A DNA stretch of 64,000 nt from Megaustenia siamemsis (GCA_032433765.1 JAVIAB010000124.1:72341746-72405745), one strand, 5' to 3'. Counted from the first letter of the stretch, positions 42,951 through 53,530 are shown. The notes: generated from the letters alone by a model not told the origin. Numbers and translations: made by a program.

Positions 42951-43387
42951 GTTGTTTTATTTCGGGATACCCTCCCTTAGCCTTTTACTCTCCTGAGCAT
43001 ACCTGCAAGGCAGCAGGGTAGCCACAGGTTGTACTGTTTACTGCATACAGGTACAGGTAAAATTTCCCTAGTCACAGCAGAATAGGAAAAATTATTAATT
43101 TCTTGAAAATTCAAAATTTTTTTTCGCATTATACAAGATCGTATTTCATGACATTGGGGGGGAGGGGGAGATACCACATCAATAGAAACAAATCCAACAC
43201 TCAGGAGTCACCGGAAGTAGTAATTAGAAAGGTACACAGAGTGGGGGGGAAGAATGTGTTTTGATGCAGTAACTCTTACAATTGTATCATAATCTAGGGG
43301 TTAAGAGAATATACAACTAGATTTTTATGCTGGAACCTATCTCTCTATGTAATATGTTGGGCATAAGAAAATGAATGCAGAAGAATA
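42951..43387. other. No recognised gene
   Basis: Includes a G-rich strand run at 43155-43168 and some CTGCAAGGCAG.GGG phrases repeated at 42938-42952 and 43008-43020, which may be a decayed repeat. No frame with motifs. Confidence 0.35.
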
Positions 43388-44340
43388 TATCATCATCAAG
43401 TGCCATTTCCGCAACAAAGGTTGGCTACCATGGAGCACCATTCTGCTCTGTCTCTTGGTTTGATGGTGCAGGTTGTCATAGGCTGATTTGTCCATCTTTT
43501 GATGTTACTCATCCATGTTAGTCTTGGTCTGCCTCTGCCTCTTTTACCTTGTATTTTCCCCTCCTGTATTACTTTTAGTAAGATGTTGTGTCTTTTAACA
43601 TGGCCCAAAAATCGCATTTCTCTTGTTTGAATTGTGTTTAGTAGTTCTCTTTTCATTTTTAGTTGTTTTAAGACTTGCATCATTTGTTTTTTTTTTCTTT
43701 CCATCAAATTCTACCTTTTCTTCTATATATCCACATTTCAAAGGCTTCAATTCTCTGTTCTGTTTTCTTGTCTAATGTCCATGTTTCTGCACCATATAGG
43801 AATGTTGAGAAGATATAACATTTTGCTATTCTTAGTTTTAGCCCTGGTGTTATTTGTTTTGATGTTAGTATATTTTTCATGACACTAAAATTACTTTTTT
43901 GCCATTCCTAATCTTTTGTTTATTTCACTTGTACATTTTTCATCACTAGTTACAGTATTTCCAAGGTAGTTGTTGTTCTGAACTGTCTCTAGGTCTATTC
44001 CTTCAATTTTGATATCCACTTGTGGGTTTTGAGTATTTTCTTTGTTTATTATCATAGTTTTAGTCTTTTTGATATTCATATCTAGTCCATATTTTCTTTG
44101 CTTGTCATGTTTATTTCATTAAGTAATTGTTGTAGATCTTTAGGATTTTCTGCTAGTAGTACAGTATCATCAGCTTATCTTAGGTTATTGATTATTATTT
44201 CCATTAATGTTTAGGCCTGGCATCTCTGTGATGTTTTTAAAGATTTTCTCAGTGTATAGATTGAACAAGTTTGGTGATAAGATGCATCCCTGTCTTACTT
44301 CTCTTTTTATATCAATGGGCATAGAGTTCTCTTTTATATT
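43388..44340 (-). mobile_element. LINE-A 3' half, 5'-truncated
   Basis: Minus strand: IKREVRQGCILS and TEKIFKNITEMPGLNING near 44330-44210, a decayed YADD region (44170), MNIKKTKTMIINKENTQ, NNNYLGNTVTSDEKCTSEIN (44079-43891), IAKCYIF.TFLYGAETW, then RELLNTIQTREMRFLGHVKRH, GKRGRGRPRLTWMSNIKRW and the CATCATC tail at 43388. Frames shift at least three times. Confidence 0.8.
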
Positions 44341-44574
44341 ATATATTAATATAAAATTATGTTTATATATGGAAGAATATATATTAATCCTATAAAGCTG
44401 AACTGTGTTTTCTTTTCTTTTATTCTCTTTTCTTACTGAGACTTTAGGTTTACTTTAGTTCTGCATAGCTTTATTCCTGTCACCACAAAATTGTTTGTTA
44501 CTTCTCTAATTAATTTGCTTTTGGGCAGATTAATATATAAAATAAAAAGCAATTACAAAAGTATGTAAAATAAA

Positions 44575-44865
44575 AACAAAACGGTATTAAGAAACTAAAC
44601 CTGTGGAGAGACGAGACAAACTATGACTCATAAGTAAAAGCTTTCATCAGGTGCAAGCCAACAAATAGTATTTTATACAAAAACAAACACAAAAGGCAGA
44701 CAAGTACCAATGGCCATTTTGAGATTAGTACTTGCCTGCCTGTCTTGTTTGTTTTTGTATAATATTATTTGTTGGTTTGTGCCTGTGAAGCCTTTTGCCA
44801 AAATGTCATAGTTTGTCTCATCTCTCTGTAGGTTTAGCTGCTTAATACCATTTTGTTTTTATCAA
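44575..44865. mobile_element. PLE-2 terminal sequence as an inverted pair
   Basis: About 44575-44715 (minus) and 44735-44865 (plus) are inverted copies. Landmarks are GACAAACTATGA, CTTTCATCAGGTGCAAGCC and their complements. Read outward each gives CCTG(A/T)(T/G)AA..GCTTTT......AATGTCATAGTTTGTCTC, a degenerate version of the PLE terminal motif, also present at 61217-61300. No coding sequence remains. Confidence 0.6.
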
Positions 44866-45052
44866 TACACATTTTCTGCAACTCTAATTATGGTTCTGCG
44901 TGATATTAAATTTGTTGTATATTTCATATTTGTGCCTATCTTCAATTGCAAAAGTAGTTTTATTTCAGTTGGTAGCACTAAGTTACAATGTACCAATCTT
45001 GTCAAATGTAGAGAAAGTTAAAATATGTTCTCTAACTTTTTTTTATTTACAG

Positions 45053-45136
45053 GTACTGACAACTCCTTTCATTCCACGTACAAGAAATCCTCGTTGGGAA
45101 ACTTGGGTTGAGTTCTTTGTTGCAGATTTTACCAGA
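45053..45136 (+). CDS. Probable host-gene exon 4 of 4: continuation of the C2 domain
   Basis: Acceptor TTTTTTTTATTTACAG ends at 45052; donor AGA/GTATGG follows 45136. Exactly 28 codons in phase 0: VLTTPFIPRTRNPRWETWVEF, then FVADFTR. Joined to exon 3 this is the expected C2 order (SDPYC...strand...T-R-N-P-x-W-x-E-x-F). The remaining C2 strands, with the last calcium-binding aspartates, must lie in an exon further right, which I could not find. The upstream AG at the donor-like start and the strong polypyrimidine tract support splicing. Confidence 0.85.
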
Positions 45137-45800
45137 GTATGGATAGTAATATTAGATTCCATATTTTTTTCACATTTTAAAATTAATTTTTCTTTGATTA
45201 GAAAGTGTTCTTGTCTACAAATATTCTTTAAATGTCTTGTCATGTTCTCTATCCTTTTCTGTCTTGCAGAAATAGCGAAAAATTAGTTTTCTTGCCAGTA
45301 TTTTTTGTGTGTGACTTACATCGTGTTTTGTGTGGTATCAGTATTTTGTTTATCCATCTTGGGAGGTCTTCCTTTTCTATTGAGGCATTTGACTGTTTAT
45401 GCTTGGTATGGAATATTGTTTACCAGTAATCATGTTACAGGATCAAACATTTTAACTTGTCTCTAGATATTCTTTAGCACATTCCATACCGTGAGCTGAA
45501 AATTGAGACTTTTGTAGCCAGCATACTGACTCCAAAAGCAGCGATTTGCAGCTTATAGAAGTTTTCACAATTATTTCTGCTAAGTCTTGTAATTCTCTTA
45601 TTACATGTTTTTCTGACTCATGAGTAAATTGTCCGAACAAAATGCATGTTTTAATATTAGTTTAAATGGATAACTTTTATTTCAATTATTTTTTTTTATT
45701 ATGTAAAATGACGCTGTCACAGCAAGTTTAATTCCTTGGTAGTGAATGTGTTAAATATTGTGTGAACTTGAGACAAAATCTAAACCTAAGTAAAAGTCTC
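45137..45800. other. AT-rich intron sequence, no recognised element
   Basis: T-rich, with no conserved frame. I looked for a next exon giving the C2 continuation in phase 0 and found none. Confidence 0.4.
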
Positions 45801-46164
45801 TAATGAGCATGATTGTTATACAGCATAGTTTGATTTATTCTTATGACAAGAAGCTGTGGAGAAAAAATATTCAGAAATGAAATATAGATTAACCAAAGAA
45901 GAAATAATTTATCAGACACCAGGTTGCATGTCCTTTGCAGAATGTTGCATTCACCATAGCCCATTTGAAATAATCTCTGACTCAAATCAGATCTCCCACT
46001 TCTTCTGTTGTCAAGATCAAAGTCTCCATGATATCTTGAAACCACCTTACTCTTGGTCTGCTACTGATGCATTGCCCAGGAACCATGCCTTACATTATTA
46101 TTCTTTCCAACCTGCTGTGTATTTTGATGTGGGCATAGTATTTTTTTATATGTGGCCATACATA
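45801..46164 (-). other. Unassigned segment, possibly a decayed LINE 3' end
   Basis: On the minus strand a GQCISSRPRVRWFQDIMETL-like reading near 46090-46030 recalls the basic C-terminal domain of LINE RTs (GRPxxRWxD). It is short and frameshifted, so the call is weak. LINE-B begins at about 46165. Confidence 0.3.
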
Positions 46165-47163
46165 GAAACTGGGTTTAAACAAGGATGTATTTTATCGCCC
46201 TTGTTATTTGGAGTTGTTATGGACTTCATAATGAAGAAATGCTGCACTGGTAATAAAGGCATCGAATGGATACAGGCAGACCATTTAGAGGACCTCGACT
46301 TTGCTGATGACATAGTTCTCATCAGCAGTCAGATAAAAACGATGCAGGAAAACACAAATGAACTATCATCAATAGCCAGCAAAATTGGGCTTGAGATCAA
46401 TCATGAAAAGACTAAAGTCATGGAAAGCTTAATTCCAACAGACGACTTAATATACATGGAAAACAAACCAGCGGAAGAGATTGATCACTTTATCTATCTT
46501 GGAAGTCACATTGATCGAGAAGGGGATACAAGCAAAGAAATTAGAATCAGAATAGCTAAAGCAGCAATGTCTTTCAGAAGCCTTGAAAAGTTGTGGAAAT
46601 CAAAACTCATCAGCATAAACACAAAACTTAGACTATTCAAATCAAATGTACTATCAACCCTTACATATGTGTGTGAAAGCTGGAAAACAACAAAAGATAT
46701 AGAAACAAAGTTGAATGCATTCGAAAATAAATGTCTAAGGAAAATACTTGGTATAGCGTGGAACGAATTCAAAACAAACGAGGAAATTAGAGAAATTGCC
46801 AATCAACCACTAATATCTTCAGTAATAAAGAAAAGACAATGGTCATATGTTGGACATGTGATGAGAAGAGATAATAACCGAATAGCAAAGCAAGCCCTCA
46901 TGTGGGAAACAACAGGTAAGAGAAAAAGAGGAAGACCCAGAGAGACGCTGAGAAGAACATTGATGAGAGAGGTAAGAGCAGCAGGAATCTGCTCCCTCAG
47001 TCAGATAGAGCTGCTTGCACAGAACAGAGACAAATGGCGAGATTTGATAAAATATCTTTAAAAGAATTGAAAGCTGCTAGAACAAAAATTCAGATAAGAG
47101 AAGGAGTATCTTGGTCTAAACCCTATGGACTGGCTTCGGCTCAAAAGGTCAATAGATAGATAG
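46165..47163 (+). mobile_element. LINE-B copy, 5'-truncated, open reading frame
   Basis: The best kept LINE-B 3' half. From 46165 the frame is open to 47061: ETGFKQGCILSPLLFGVVMDF, LDFADDIVLIS (catalytic FADD), GLEINHEKTKVM, IYMENKPAEEIDHFIYLGSH, SLEKLWKSKLIS, CESWKTTKD, LRKILGIAWNEFKTNEE, WSYVGHVMRRDNN, GKRKRGRPRETLRR and NRDKWRDLIKYL. The upstream 100 codons of the same frame (45856-46160) are not LINE-B. The tail is AATAGATAGATAG. It enters the LINE-E RNase H copy on its right side. Confidence 0.85.
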
Positions 47164-47995
47164 AAAAATTACCTGCCATTAAATAACAAATTGTAGCAGA
47201 CCAGATTGTTCTCTTGTGGTATATTATGCCTCCCTCCTTAGCTAGTTTGTCTGCGCATTCGTTTCCTTGTATATTACAGTGTGATGGTATCCATTGGATG
47301 ACCACTTTCTGGAAGTTATTGCACAATTCATCTACGGTTGTTCTCAAGTCATCTAGCTCACTGTTCCTGAGGACTTTAGATTTGTTAGGACTGACAGTGT
47401 ATCGGTCAGTATCATCATTTTCTTGTGCACGTTATTTTTTACTTCCATGGTATATGGTGGATAGGCAGCAGGAACCATTGAAGGCTATGTCTGAAAAGTG
47501 TTCCTTCTTGCAGATAATAGATAATAATTTGGTAATCTCTTCCTGGTTATTCAGCCTCAAGAACACACCTCCTCCATTTCTGGTGACATTGGGAGTCATA
47601 CAGGATGGCCATATGGGTTGTGGCATTGTTTGGGACAGTACTGGGTCACTAGCTGTCAATTCTTTGGAGATTGTAGTGAAGTTGCTCCTCTTTAGTCTTC
47701 CTTTTCCGAAGCCGGTTATTTTTTGGTTGCTAGGGTGGCTAGGGAGCCTTTTATATTTTTTCTGCGCTTGTTGCATTACTTTAGTTTTCCATCTATCTTC
47801 CAAAGGTTATAGGCCTGTTACTGTTTCTAGAGTCTTGATATGTGCAGATTTCATAGCACCAGTGATGATACAGGTAGCCTGGTTTTGAGTTCTGTTAATT
47901 TTGCTAATCTGTGATTTGGAAGCTGTAGCCCAGGCTTTGACTCCATATTCTAGGACTATTCCAGAAAAGAGAATTGAAAAAAAAAAATATAGAAA
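47164..47995 (-). mobile_element. LINE-E 3' end: end of RT thumb plus RNase H
   Basis: Minus strand: VLEYGVKAWATASKSQISKIN, QNQATCIITGAMKSAHIKTLE (48094-47807), KVMQQAQKKYKRLPSHPSNQ, a decayed middle with the expected YTDGS region lost or mutated, and VVIQWIPSHCNIQGNECADKLAKEGG (47347 onward), the closing RNase H motif with its His and Asp. It complements the copy at 37977-40466, which lacks this part. The left edge is where LINE-B ends. Confidence 0.8.
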
Positions 47996-47999
47996 CAAT

Positions 48000-48255
48000 T
48001 GTATGATTAAAGCTTTAAGTAATTGATGGACGACACAAATTTGAATGACGTTTCGACTCAATAGGCCTTTATCAGGAATAAACAAACAACACACACACAG
48101 ATATGGAAGTAAATAAAACTAGGCCTACATAGCTAACTAATAATGAAGCATCCAAAACAAAATAATTAAAACTAGTTCAAGAATCAACAATCTTCTTCCC
48201 TGTGTCGTGGACTGTGGCCAGAAGGAAAACGAATGAGTGACTAATACGAATTGTA
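48000..48255 (-). mobile_element. PLE-1 3' terminus, decayed
   Basis: Minus strand matches the PLE-1 3' end at 18225-18400, including AAACAAACAACACACACA- and GAAGCATCCAAAACAAAATA-like sequence and the hammerhead-like core at 48047-48075. There is no coding sequence. Confidence 0.65.
48047..48075 (-). ncRNA. Hammerhead-like core of PLE-1 (decayed)
   Basis: Minus strand: CTGATAA, A, GGCC, TATTG, AGTC, GAAACGTC. GAAACGTC is intact, but the CUGANGA box ends TAA and stem II has mismatches. Confidence 0.4.
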
Positions 48256-48269
48256 ATTGCCCAGCTGAT

Positions 48270-48900
48270 GGGAGGGTCAACAACATATAAAGGTTTTAAA
48301 AATATGTGGGGGAATACTATCTAGGTTGCCTCGTCTACAATGCCACCGGCAATGTCTATACACATCTATGCACCTACACACATATATATGCATACATATA
48401 TATATATACACCAGCCAACCATAAACAAACCGACGGAAGACAACAGAAAACCACCATCGTAACTTCTTTGTACAATCATGAATCGCCACAACAATAAAAT
48501 CACGACAACAACGTTAAGGGGCATTCCAATGGAAAACCCTCATTCGGTAGGGGACATCATGTGCTACAGGTGATACCCGATCATCATCAAGCTACTGTAA
48601 GCAAAATAAAGATAAAACAAACTCTAATGATAGGTACTTGGAATGTGAGAACACTCATGCAGAAGGGTAAACTGGAAAAAATCATACAAAAAATGAAAAG
48701 AATGGGTTTACAATTACTGGGACTTTGTGAAAAAACAACGAGATACACCGGATCAGGGGAGATGTATTCTGATAAACATAAAATAATCTATTCTGGAGGT
48801 ACTGAACACCAAAGAGGATTAGGTATCATCTAGGATGCAGAAAGAGCAAGAATAGTGAAAAGCTTTACCCAATATCTGACAGAGTCCTTTTTAGTGAAAT
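48270..48900 (+). mobile_element. LINE-C/F leader and endonuclease start
   Basis: Leader landmarks ACAAACCGACGGAAGACAAC and CTTTGTACAATCATGAATCG (48420-48490) match the complement of 42820-42920. Then come MNRHNN, a decayed stretch, and VSKIKIKQTLMIGTWNVRTLMQKGK, MKRMGLQLLGLCEKTTRYTG, SDKHKIIYSGGTEHQRGLGII (48561-48833) and a final FTQYLTESFLVKLN up to 48900, where it breaks into another repeat. The catalytic Glu position reads CEKT, not CETT, in this copy. Confidence 0.75.
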
Positions 48901-48904
48901 TAAA

Positions 48905-49410
48905 TGCCACATCATCGACTTTCTGATTGAGGACATGTTAAGATGTTGCACTATGTTCTTCACAAATGGCCTTGTGTATCCAATTTCTGCTAGCATTTTT
49001 GGTGGCTTGCTTTTCTTAGCAAGATTGTCCTCAATCTTCCTGCAAGGAAGCAGATTGTCTTTTCTGTAGAAGAATTCTGCCCTTAGATGGTCGGTCCTCC
49101 CTGGTTTGCGAGCACCATCTGCCCCAGCTTTAAGTAGAGTTTCCTCTCTCATAGGTGGTCTGGTCTTTAGAGCTCTTGAACACCACCTGCCTTTTAATAG
49201 AGGGCAGAAATAGGAGAAAAGACTGAGAAGCATTTAACCTATGAAGTGGGAATGAATTAATTCAGACCAAATTGTGTACCATTCATCGGTGGGTTCTGCA
49301 TCTTCACTTAATGGGTTCCATCTAATCCTGGCTCCTTTGTCTGGCCCTTCACCAATGACCTGTCCAGTTTGAGTAACCCTGCCTGGAGCTAAGCTCCCTT
49401 GGATCTCATC
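48905..49410 (-). repeat. Repeat shared with 30476-30780
   Basis: On the minus strand one frame gives GPDKGARIRWNPLSEDAEPTD (from 49400), then SRALKTRPPMREET, ADGARKPGRTDHLRAEF and KIEDN..KSKPPKMLAEIGYTRP. The later part matches the insert in LINE-C at 30476-30780. The coding-like pattern with similar residues in both copies suggests a LINE leader or gag-like region, unidentified. Confidence 0.55.
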
Positions 49411-49985
49411 TCCACATGGAAGGTTACCTACATTGGAGCGCCATTCCACTCTGCCTTTTACGTCATAGGGTGATTTGTCCATCTTTTGATGTTACTCATC
49501 CATGTTAGTCTTGGTCTGCTTCTACCTATTTTACCTTGTATTTTCCCTTCCAATATTACTTTTAGTACGCTGTTGTATCTTTCAACATGCCCTAAACATC
49601 TCATTTGTCTTGTTTGAATTGTGTTTAGTAATTCTCTTTTAATTTTTAGTTGCTTCATTATTTGTTTTTTTTTTCTTTCCATCCAATTCTTCCTATTCTT
49701 CTATAAATCTACATTTCAAAGGCTTCAATTTTCTGTTCTGTTTTCTTGTTTAATGTCCACATTTCTGCTCCATAGAGGAATGTTGAGAAGATATTTTGCT
49801 ATTATTAGTTTTAGCTCCAATGTTATTTGTTTTGATGTTAGTATATTTTTCATGGCATTAAAATTACTTTTTGCCATTCCTATTCTTAGAATTGCAGAAG
49901 TAATATTTTTATAAATTGTATCAATATGTTCCTTTAGGTCATATGCTTCCATTTCTCTGCAAGCCAGGTTCTCAAGCAATGGCCA
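49411..49985 (-). mobile_element. LINE-A 3' domain, 5'-truncated, altered end
   Basis: Minus strand: RIGMAKSNFNAMKNILTSKQI, IFSTFLYGAEMWTLN-like, ERKKKQIMKQLKIKRELLNTIQTRQ, CLGHVERYNS and GKIGRSRPRLTWMSNIKRWTN (49980-49458). Instead of the usual tail it runs through EWRSNVGNLPCGDEIQ into the repeat at 48905-49410, so it is a fusion or a longer related element. Confidence 0.7.
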
Positions 49986-50344
49986 ATTAGCTTTACTGAA
50001 ATTCTAGCAGTGTCTTCTTTTTGCTTTAGGTTTGTTGTTTTTGTTGCATTCGCCAGCTTTCAAATCTGATGAAGTCCATAGAGATTATGAACTGAATTTT
50101 GGGTGTTAATCCATTTTTCCCTGGCAGCTGTGTGCACAGGGGTCCCTCACCGCACAGGCAGATAACTCCAACTTCTGAGGTACTCATGTTTTTTCCATCG
50201 ATGAGTAACTGACGTTTCAAGCCGGGTCTCGCTGCTGAGGCCAGGGGTGGTTGTCACAGAGAGAAATCATAAATAAAAATCCCAAGCTTTAGGTTTAAGA
50301 CATTTTGTTTTAGTATTAAACATGTGACACAAACATGACAATCT
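49986..50344. other. Unassigned sequence, possibly a LINE leader (minus)
   Basis: A minus frame (50220-50026) reads STSEVGVICLCGEGPLCTQLP with no known domain. GC is higher than its surroundings. No second copy was found in the window. Confidence 0.3.
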
Positions 50345-50473
50345 AAAAGTATGGATTAGATATGAATATCAAAAAGACAAACTATGATCATAAACAAAGA
50401 TAATACTAAAATTCTACAAATGAATATCAAAAGTGGAAGGAATAGATCTGGAGTCAGTTCAGATCTACAACTA
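50345..50473 (+). mobile_element. LINE-A RT fragment, left part, interrupted by Tc1/IS630-type element
   Basis: Matches 9435-9565: YGLDMNIKKT, then frameshifted INKDN..ILQMNIK and IDLESVQIYNY-like coding. It breaks at CTACAAC-TA (50472-50473) and continues at 52968 with TA-CCATGGACATA, in register with the LINE-A reference at 9560-9575. Confidence 0.8.
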
Positions 50474-50502
50474 TAGCTCGTTTCAAATCATGTGCCCAAC
50501 TT
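50474..50502 (+). repeat. Left terminal inverted repeat
   Basis: TAGCTCGTTTCAAATCATGT followed by GCCCAACTT; one mismatch to the right end. Confidence 0.92.
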
Positions 50503-50859
50503 TTAAAATCGATATCTTTTTAATCTCTTTTTGTAATTTTTTCAAAATTTGCATGTAAAGTTATAATGATTAGAACCCAACAGGGAATTAATTTCATTAA
50601 AAAAAAACATTTGGTTATTATTGTTGCTTATTTGATTTATATAAATTTATAACGACCCATTGATGTAGTCAAAACTTAATGTTAACAGTATTTTAAGTTA
50701 AAAATAGCGATTAAAAATCCATACACGGTACAATTGACGTTTTTGCACACTTTCCAAGTGGGCTTTCTGACACAATTAGACACTTGTAGAAAACACGAGG
50801 CATTGTGTGTTCCATTTCCATTCATTCATAGGTGGAGACGTGGAACAATAACATTTATC

Positions 50860-52516
50860 ATGAGTCTTAAAATGAAATTCTGCAGTTTACAAAACATCGC
50901 AATAAAAATGTATGACTATTTTTGCAAAGAGGCTAAACGAGGAAGATTATTTCATTCTTTAGAAAACCCTGAGAATAGGACAAGACACATTTTGGATTTA
51001 TCTAAACGGTCATTTAATCGCTGGATTCAAGCACGTGACCGTCAATGTTCAAAATATACAAAATCACAAGGAAGAGCAAAAATGTTGGATAATTTCGACA
51101 GTGAACTTATTAGAAGTGAAATTCGCAAAATGTTGGGTATGAATGAAACTGTTACAATAAGAAAATTAAAAGTATTTCTGAAAAAGAACAACAGTATTGA
51201 AATATCAAAGTCTACATTATGGAGGAATGTGAGAGCTGCAGGCTTTACATTCAGAAAGTATTCCAATGGACGAAACATCATCTGTGAGAAGCCACATATA
51301 GTAGTCATGAGAAGCAAGTACTTACGTGAAGTAAAAGAGGTGCGCAAGCAAGGTTATGATATTGTGTACTTGGATGAAACATGGATCAATGCTCACCACA
51401 CTAACCAAAGGGAATGGCAGTCATCAGATGGAAAGATTAAGAGATTAATACCTAGCAGCAAAGGACAGTGCTTGATAATTGCTCATGCAGGTAGTCGACA
51501 ACATGGACTAATACAGAATGCAGAGCTCATTTTTCTTTCAAAATCCATAGACAATCGGGATTATCACTCTGAGATGAATGGTCACATATTTAGACATTGG
51601 ATTGAAAATTCTGTTCTCCCATCACTAGATCGACCATCTTGCCTAATAATGGACAATGCAGCGTACCACAACATTGTTGCACTTGAAGATAAAGTCCAGA
51701 CGTCATCCAGTACAAAAGATGCTATTAAGATATGGCTCACAAAGGAGCACATACAATTTAATAACATGTACTTAAAACCTGAATTACTATCTCTAGTAAA
51801 GCAAAAACAGAGGACAAAGATTTTTCAAATAGATAAGATTATCCAAGAGCACGGTCATATAAGTTTGAGGCTGCCACCTTACCATGCTCATTTAAATCCA
51901 ATAGAACTAATCTGGGCAAAATTAAAAGGACAAGTGGCAGATGAAAATACAACATTCAAAATATGCGATGTAAAGACTCTTGCTAATATCGCTTTATTAA
52001 ATATCTATCTATTGACCTTTCGAGCCGTAACCGGCCCATAGGGCGTAGACCAAGATACACCTTCTCCTATATGAATTTTTGTTCTAGCAGTTTTCTTTTA
52101 AAGATATTTTATCAAATCTCGCCATCTGTCTCTGTTCTGTGCAAGCAGTTCTATCTCATTGAGGGAGCCGATTCCTGCTGCTCTTGCCTCTCTCATCAAT
52201 GTTCTTCTCAGTGTCTCCCTGGGTCTTCCTCTTTTTCTTTTACCTGTTGTTTCCCATATGAGGGCTTGCTTTGCTATTCGATTATTATCTCTTCTCATCA
52301 CATGTCCAACGTATGACCATCGTCTTTTCTTTATTACTGAAGATATTAGTGGTTGATTGGCGATTTCTCTAATTATTAAATATAGACAAAGATTATTGGG
52401 CTAAATGTGAAAACCACGTCTTAAAACAGGAAGGGGAATATTGGAAAAATGATGGTTTGTGGAATGTTCAACCCCAAACAGTTATTAATCTTTTAGACTT
52501 GTCTGATTCAGAATGA
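50860..52516 (+). pseudogene. Transposase of Tc1/IS630 superfamily, D-D-83-E, split by a LINE-B insertion
   Basis: The frame is open from 50734; ATGs at 50860 and 50872 are likelier starts, since the first 40 residues lack family features. An N-terminal helix-turn-helix region (RTRHILDLSKRSFNRW, then RKLKVFLKKNNSIEISKSTLWR) precedes the DDE core: D in YLDETWINAHH, D in LIMDNAAYHN (codon 51652) and E in LNPIELIWAKLKG (codon 51904), with 83 residues between the last two. Classical Tc1/mariner proteins have about 34-41 there; a long spacing near 82 is reported for the Sailor group. At 52004 a LINE-B piece interrupts the gene; after it the frame resumes exactly (DKDYWAKCENHVLKQ..) to a stop at 52514. 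No other stop or shift is seen. Confidence 0.9.
52005..52372 (-). mobile_element. LINE-B 3' fragment nested in the transposase gene
   Basis: Minus strand, encoding EIANQPLISS, SYVGHVMRRDNN, GKRKRGRPRETLRR, EARAAGIGSLNEIELLAQNRD and DLIKYL, and closing with CGAAAGGTCAATAGATAG at 52005. Flanked by an 11-base duplication TTATTAAATAT (51994-52004 and 52373-52383). Its frame is clean, so it is a young insertion. Confidence 0.92.
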
Positions 52517-52938
52517 AAGTATATAGCCCCCACAATGTTGGCCCCTATATTACCTTAAATTAGTTCAACAAATGGTCCTTTTCAGGACCACACAACTATG
52601 AAAATTGGACATACAGGTATACCTTGATATTATCGTCCGTCCTCGAACTGAGCAGACAATAATTCTCCTGGTGTTTTGTTTTATCCAGTTATTTCCCCAT
52701 TACGGCCACGCCTTTACCTAGTGAAAATTAATCATAGACCAGCAACTACGGTAATTTCTATTCTTTAGGGCTTCACAATTTACAATTTTGACAAACATCA
52801 AAGAAATATCGCCGCTTTAAGAAAACTGCAGCTGCAAGATATTTGTTAAATATACATTTAAAGGGTCTTTTGCATTCTAATAACATTTGGAAAATTTCAA
52901 AAGTTTTTAACAAACGGTTAGGGAGTAATAGCGTTTTG

Positions 52939-52967
52939 AAGTTGGGCAGATGATTTGAAACGAGCTA
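52939..52967 (-). repeat. Right terminal inverted repeat
   Basis: Complement of the left repeat with one change (CATCTGCCC for CATGTGCCC). Confidence 0.92.
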
Positions 52968-53530
52968 TACCATGGACATATTGTAACCAGTGATGGAAAA
53001 TGGAAAACTGAAATAAACAAAAGAATAGGAATGGCATAAAGCAAATTTAATGCTCTGAAAAATATACTAATATCAAAACAAATAACACCAAGGCTAAAAC
53101 TAAGAATAGCAAATTGTTATATCTTTTCAACATTCCTGTATGGTATAGAAACATGAACATTAGACAAAGAAACAGAACAGAAAATTGAAGCGTTTGAAAT
53201 GTGGATTTATAGAGGAATAGGAAGAATTGGATGGAAAGAAAAGAAAACAAACAATAAAGTCTTAAAAATAACTAAAAATGACAACAGAACTACTAAACAC
53301 AATTCAAACAAGACAAATGAGATTTTTGGAGCATGTTAAAAGACATCTTATCTTGGAAGAGAAAATATATGGTAAAAGAGTCAGACCAAGACTAACATGG
53401 ACAAGTAACATCAAAAGATGGACAAGTCAGCCTATGACATCCTGCACTATCAAAGCAAGATACAGAACGAAATGGTGCTCCATGGTAGCCAACCTTCGAT
53501 GCGGAGACAGCATTCAATGATGATGATTAT
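52968..53530 (+). mobile_element. LINE-A RT 3' domain, right part
   Basis: Resumes CCATGGACATATTGTAACCAG, then TEINKRIGMA, NALKNILISKQITPRLKLR, a decayed LYGIET..TLDKETEQKIEAFEMWIY, TTELLNTIQTRQMRFLEHVKRH, a shortened GKRVRPRLTWTSNIKRW and TSCTIKARYRTKWCSMVANL, then the TGATGATGAT tail. Five or six residues of the basic domain are deleted. Confidence 0.82.

Larger units (their letters stand above)
50474..52967 (+). mobile_element. Tc1/IS630-type DNA transposon with TIRs and TA duplication (Sailor-like)
   Basis: Inverted ends of 29 bases (50474-50502 and 52939-52967) differ at one position; both begin TAGCTCGTTTCAAATCAT. TA flanks each side (50472-50473, 52968-52969). Removing the element and one TA restores the LINE-A sequence in length. 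It carries one transposase gene, interrupted by a 368-base LINE-B fragment. Without that fragment the element is about 2.1 kb. Confidence 0.92.

Noticed and set aside
45249..45290. Candidate exon after TCTTGCAG
   Set aside because: In the phase required by exon 4 it reads Lys-stop at once.
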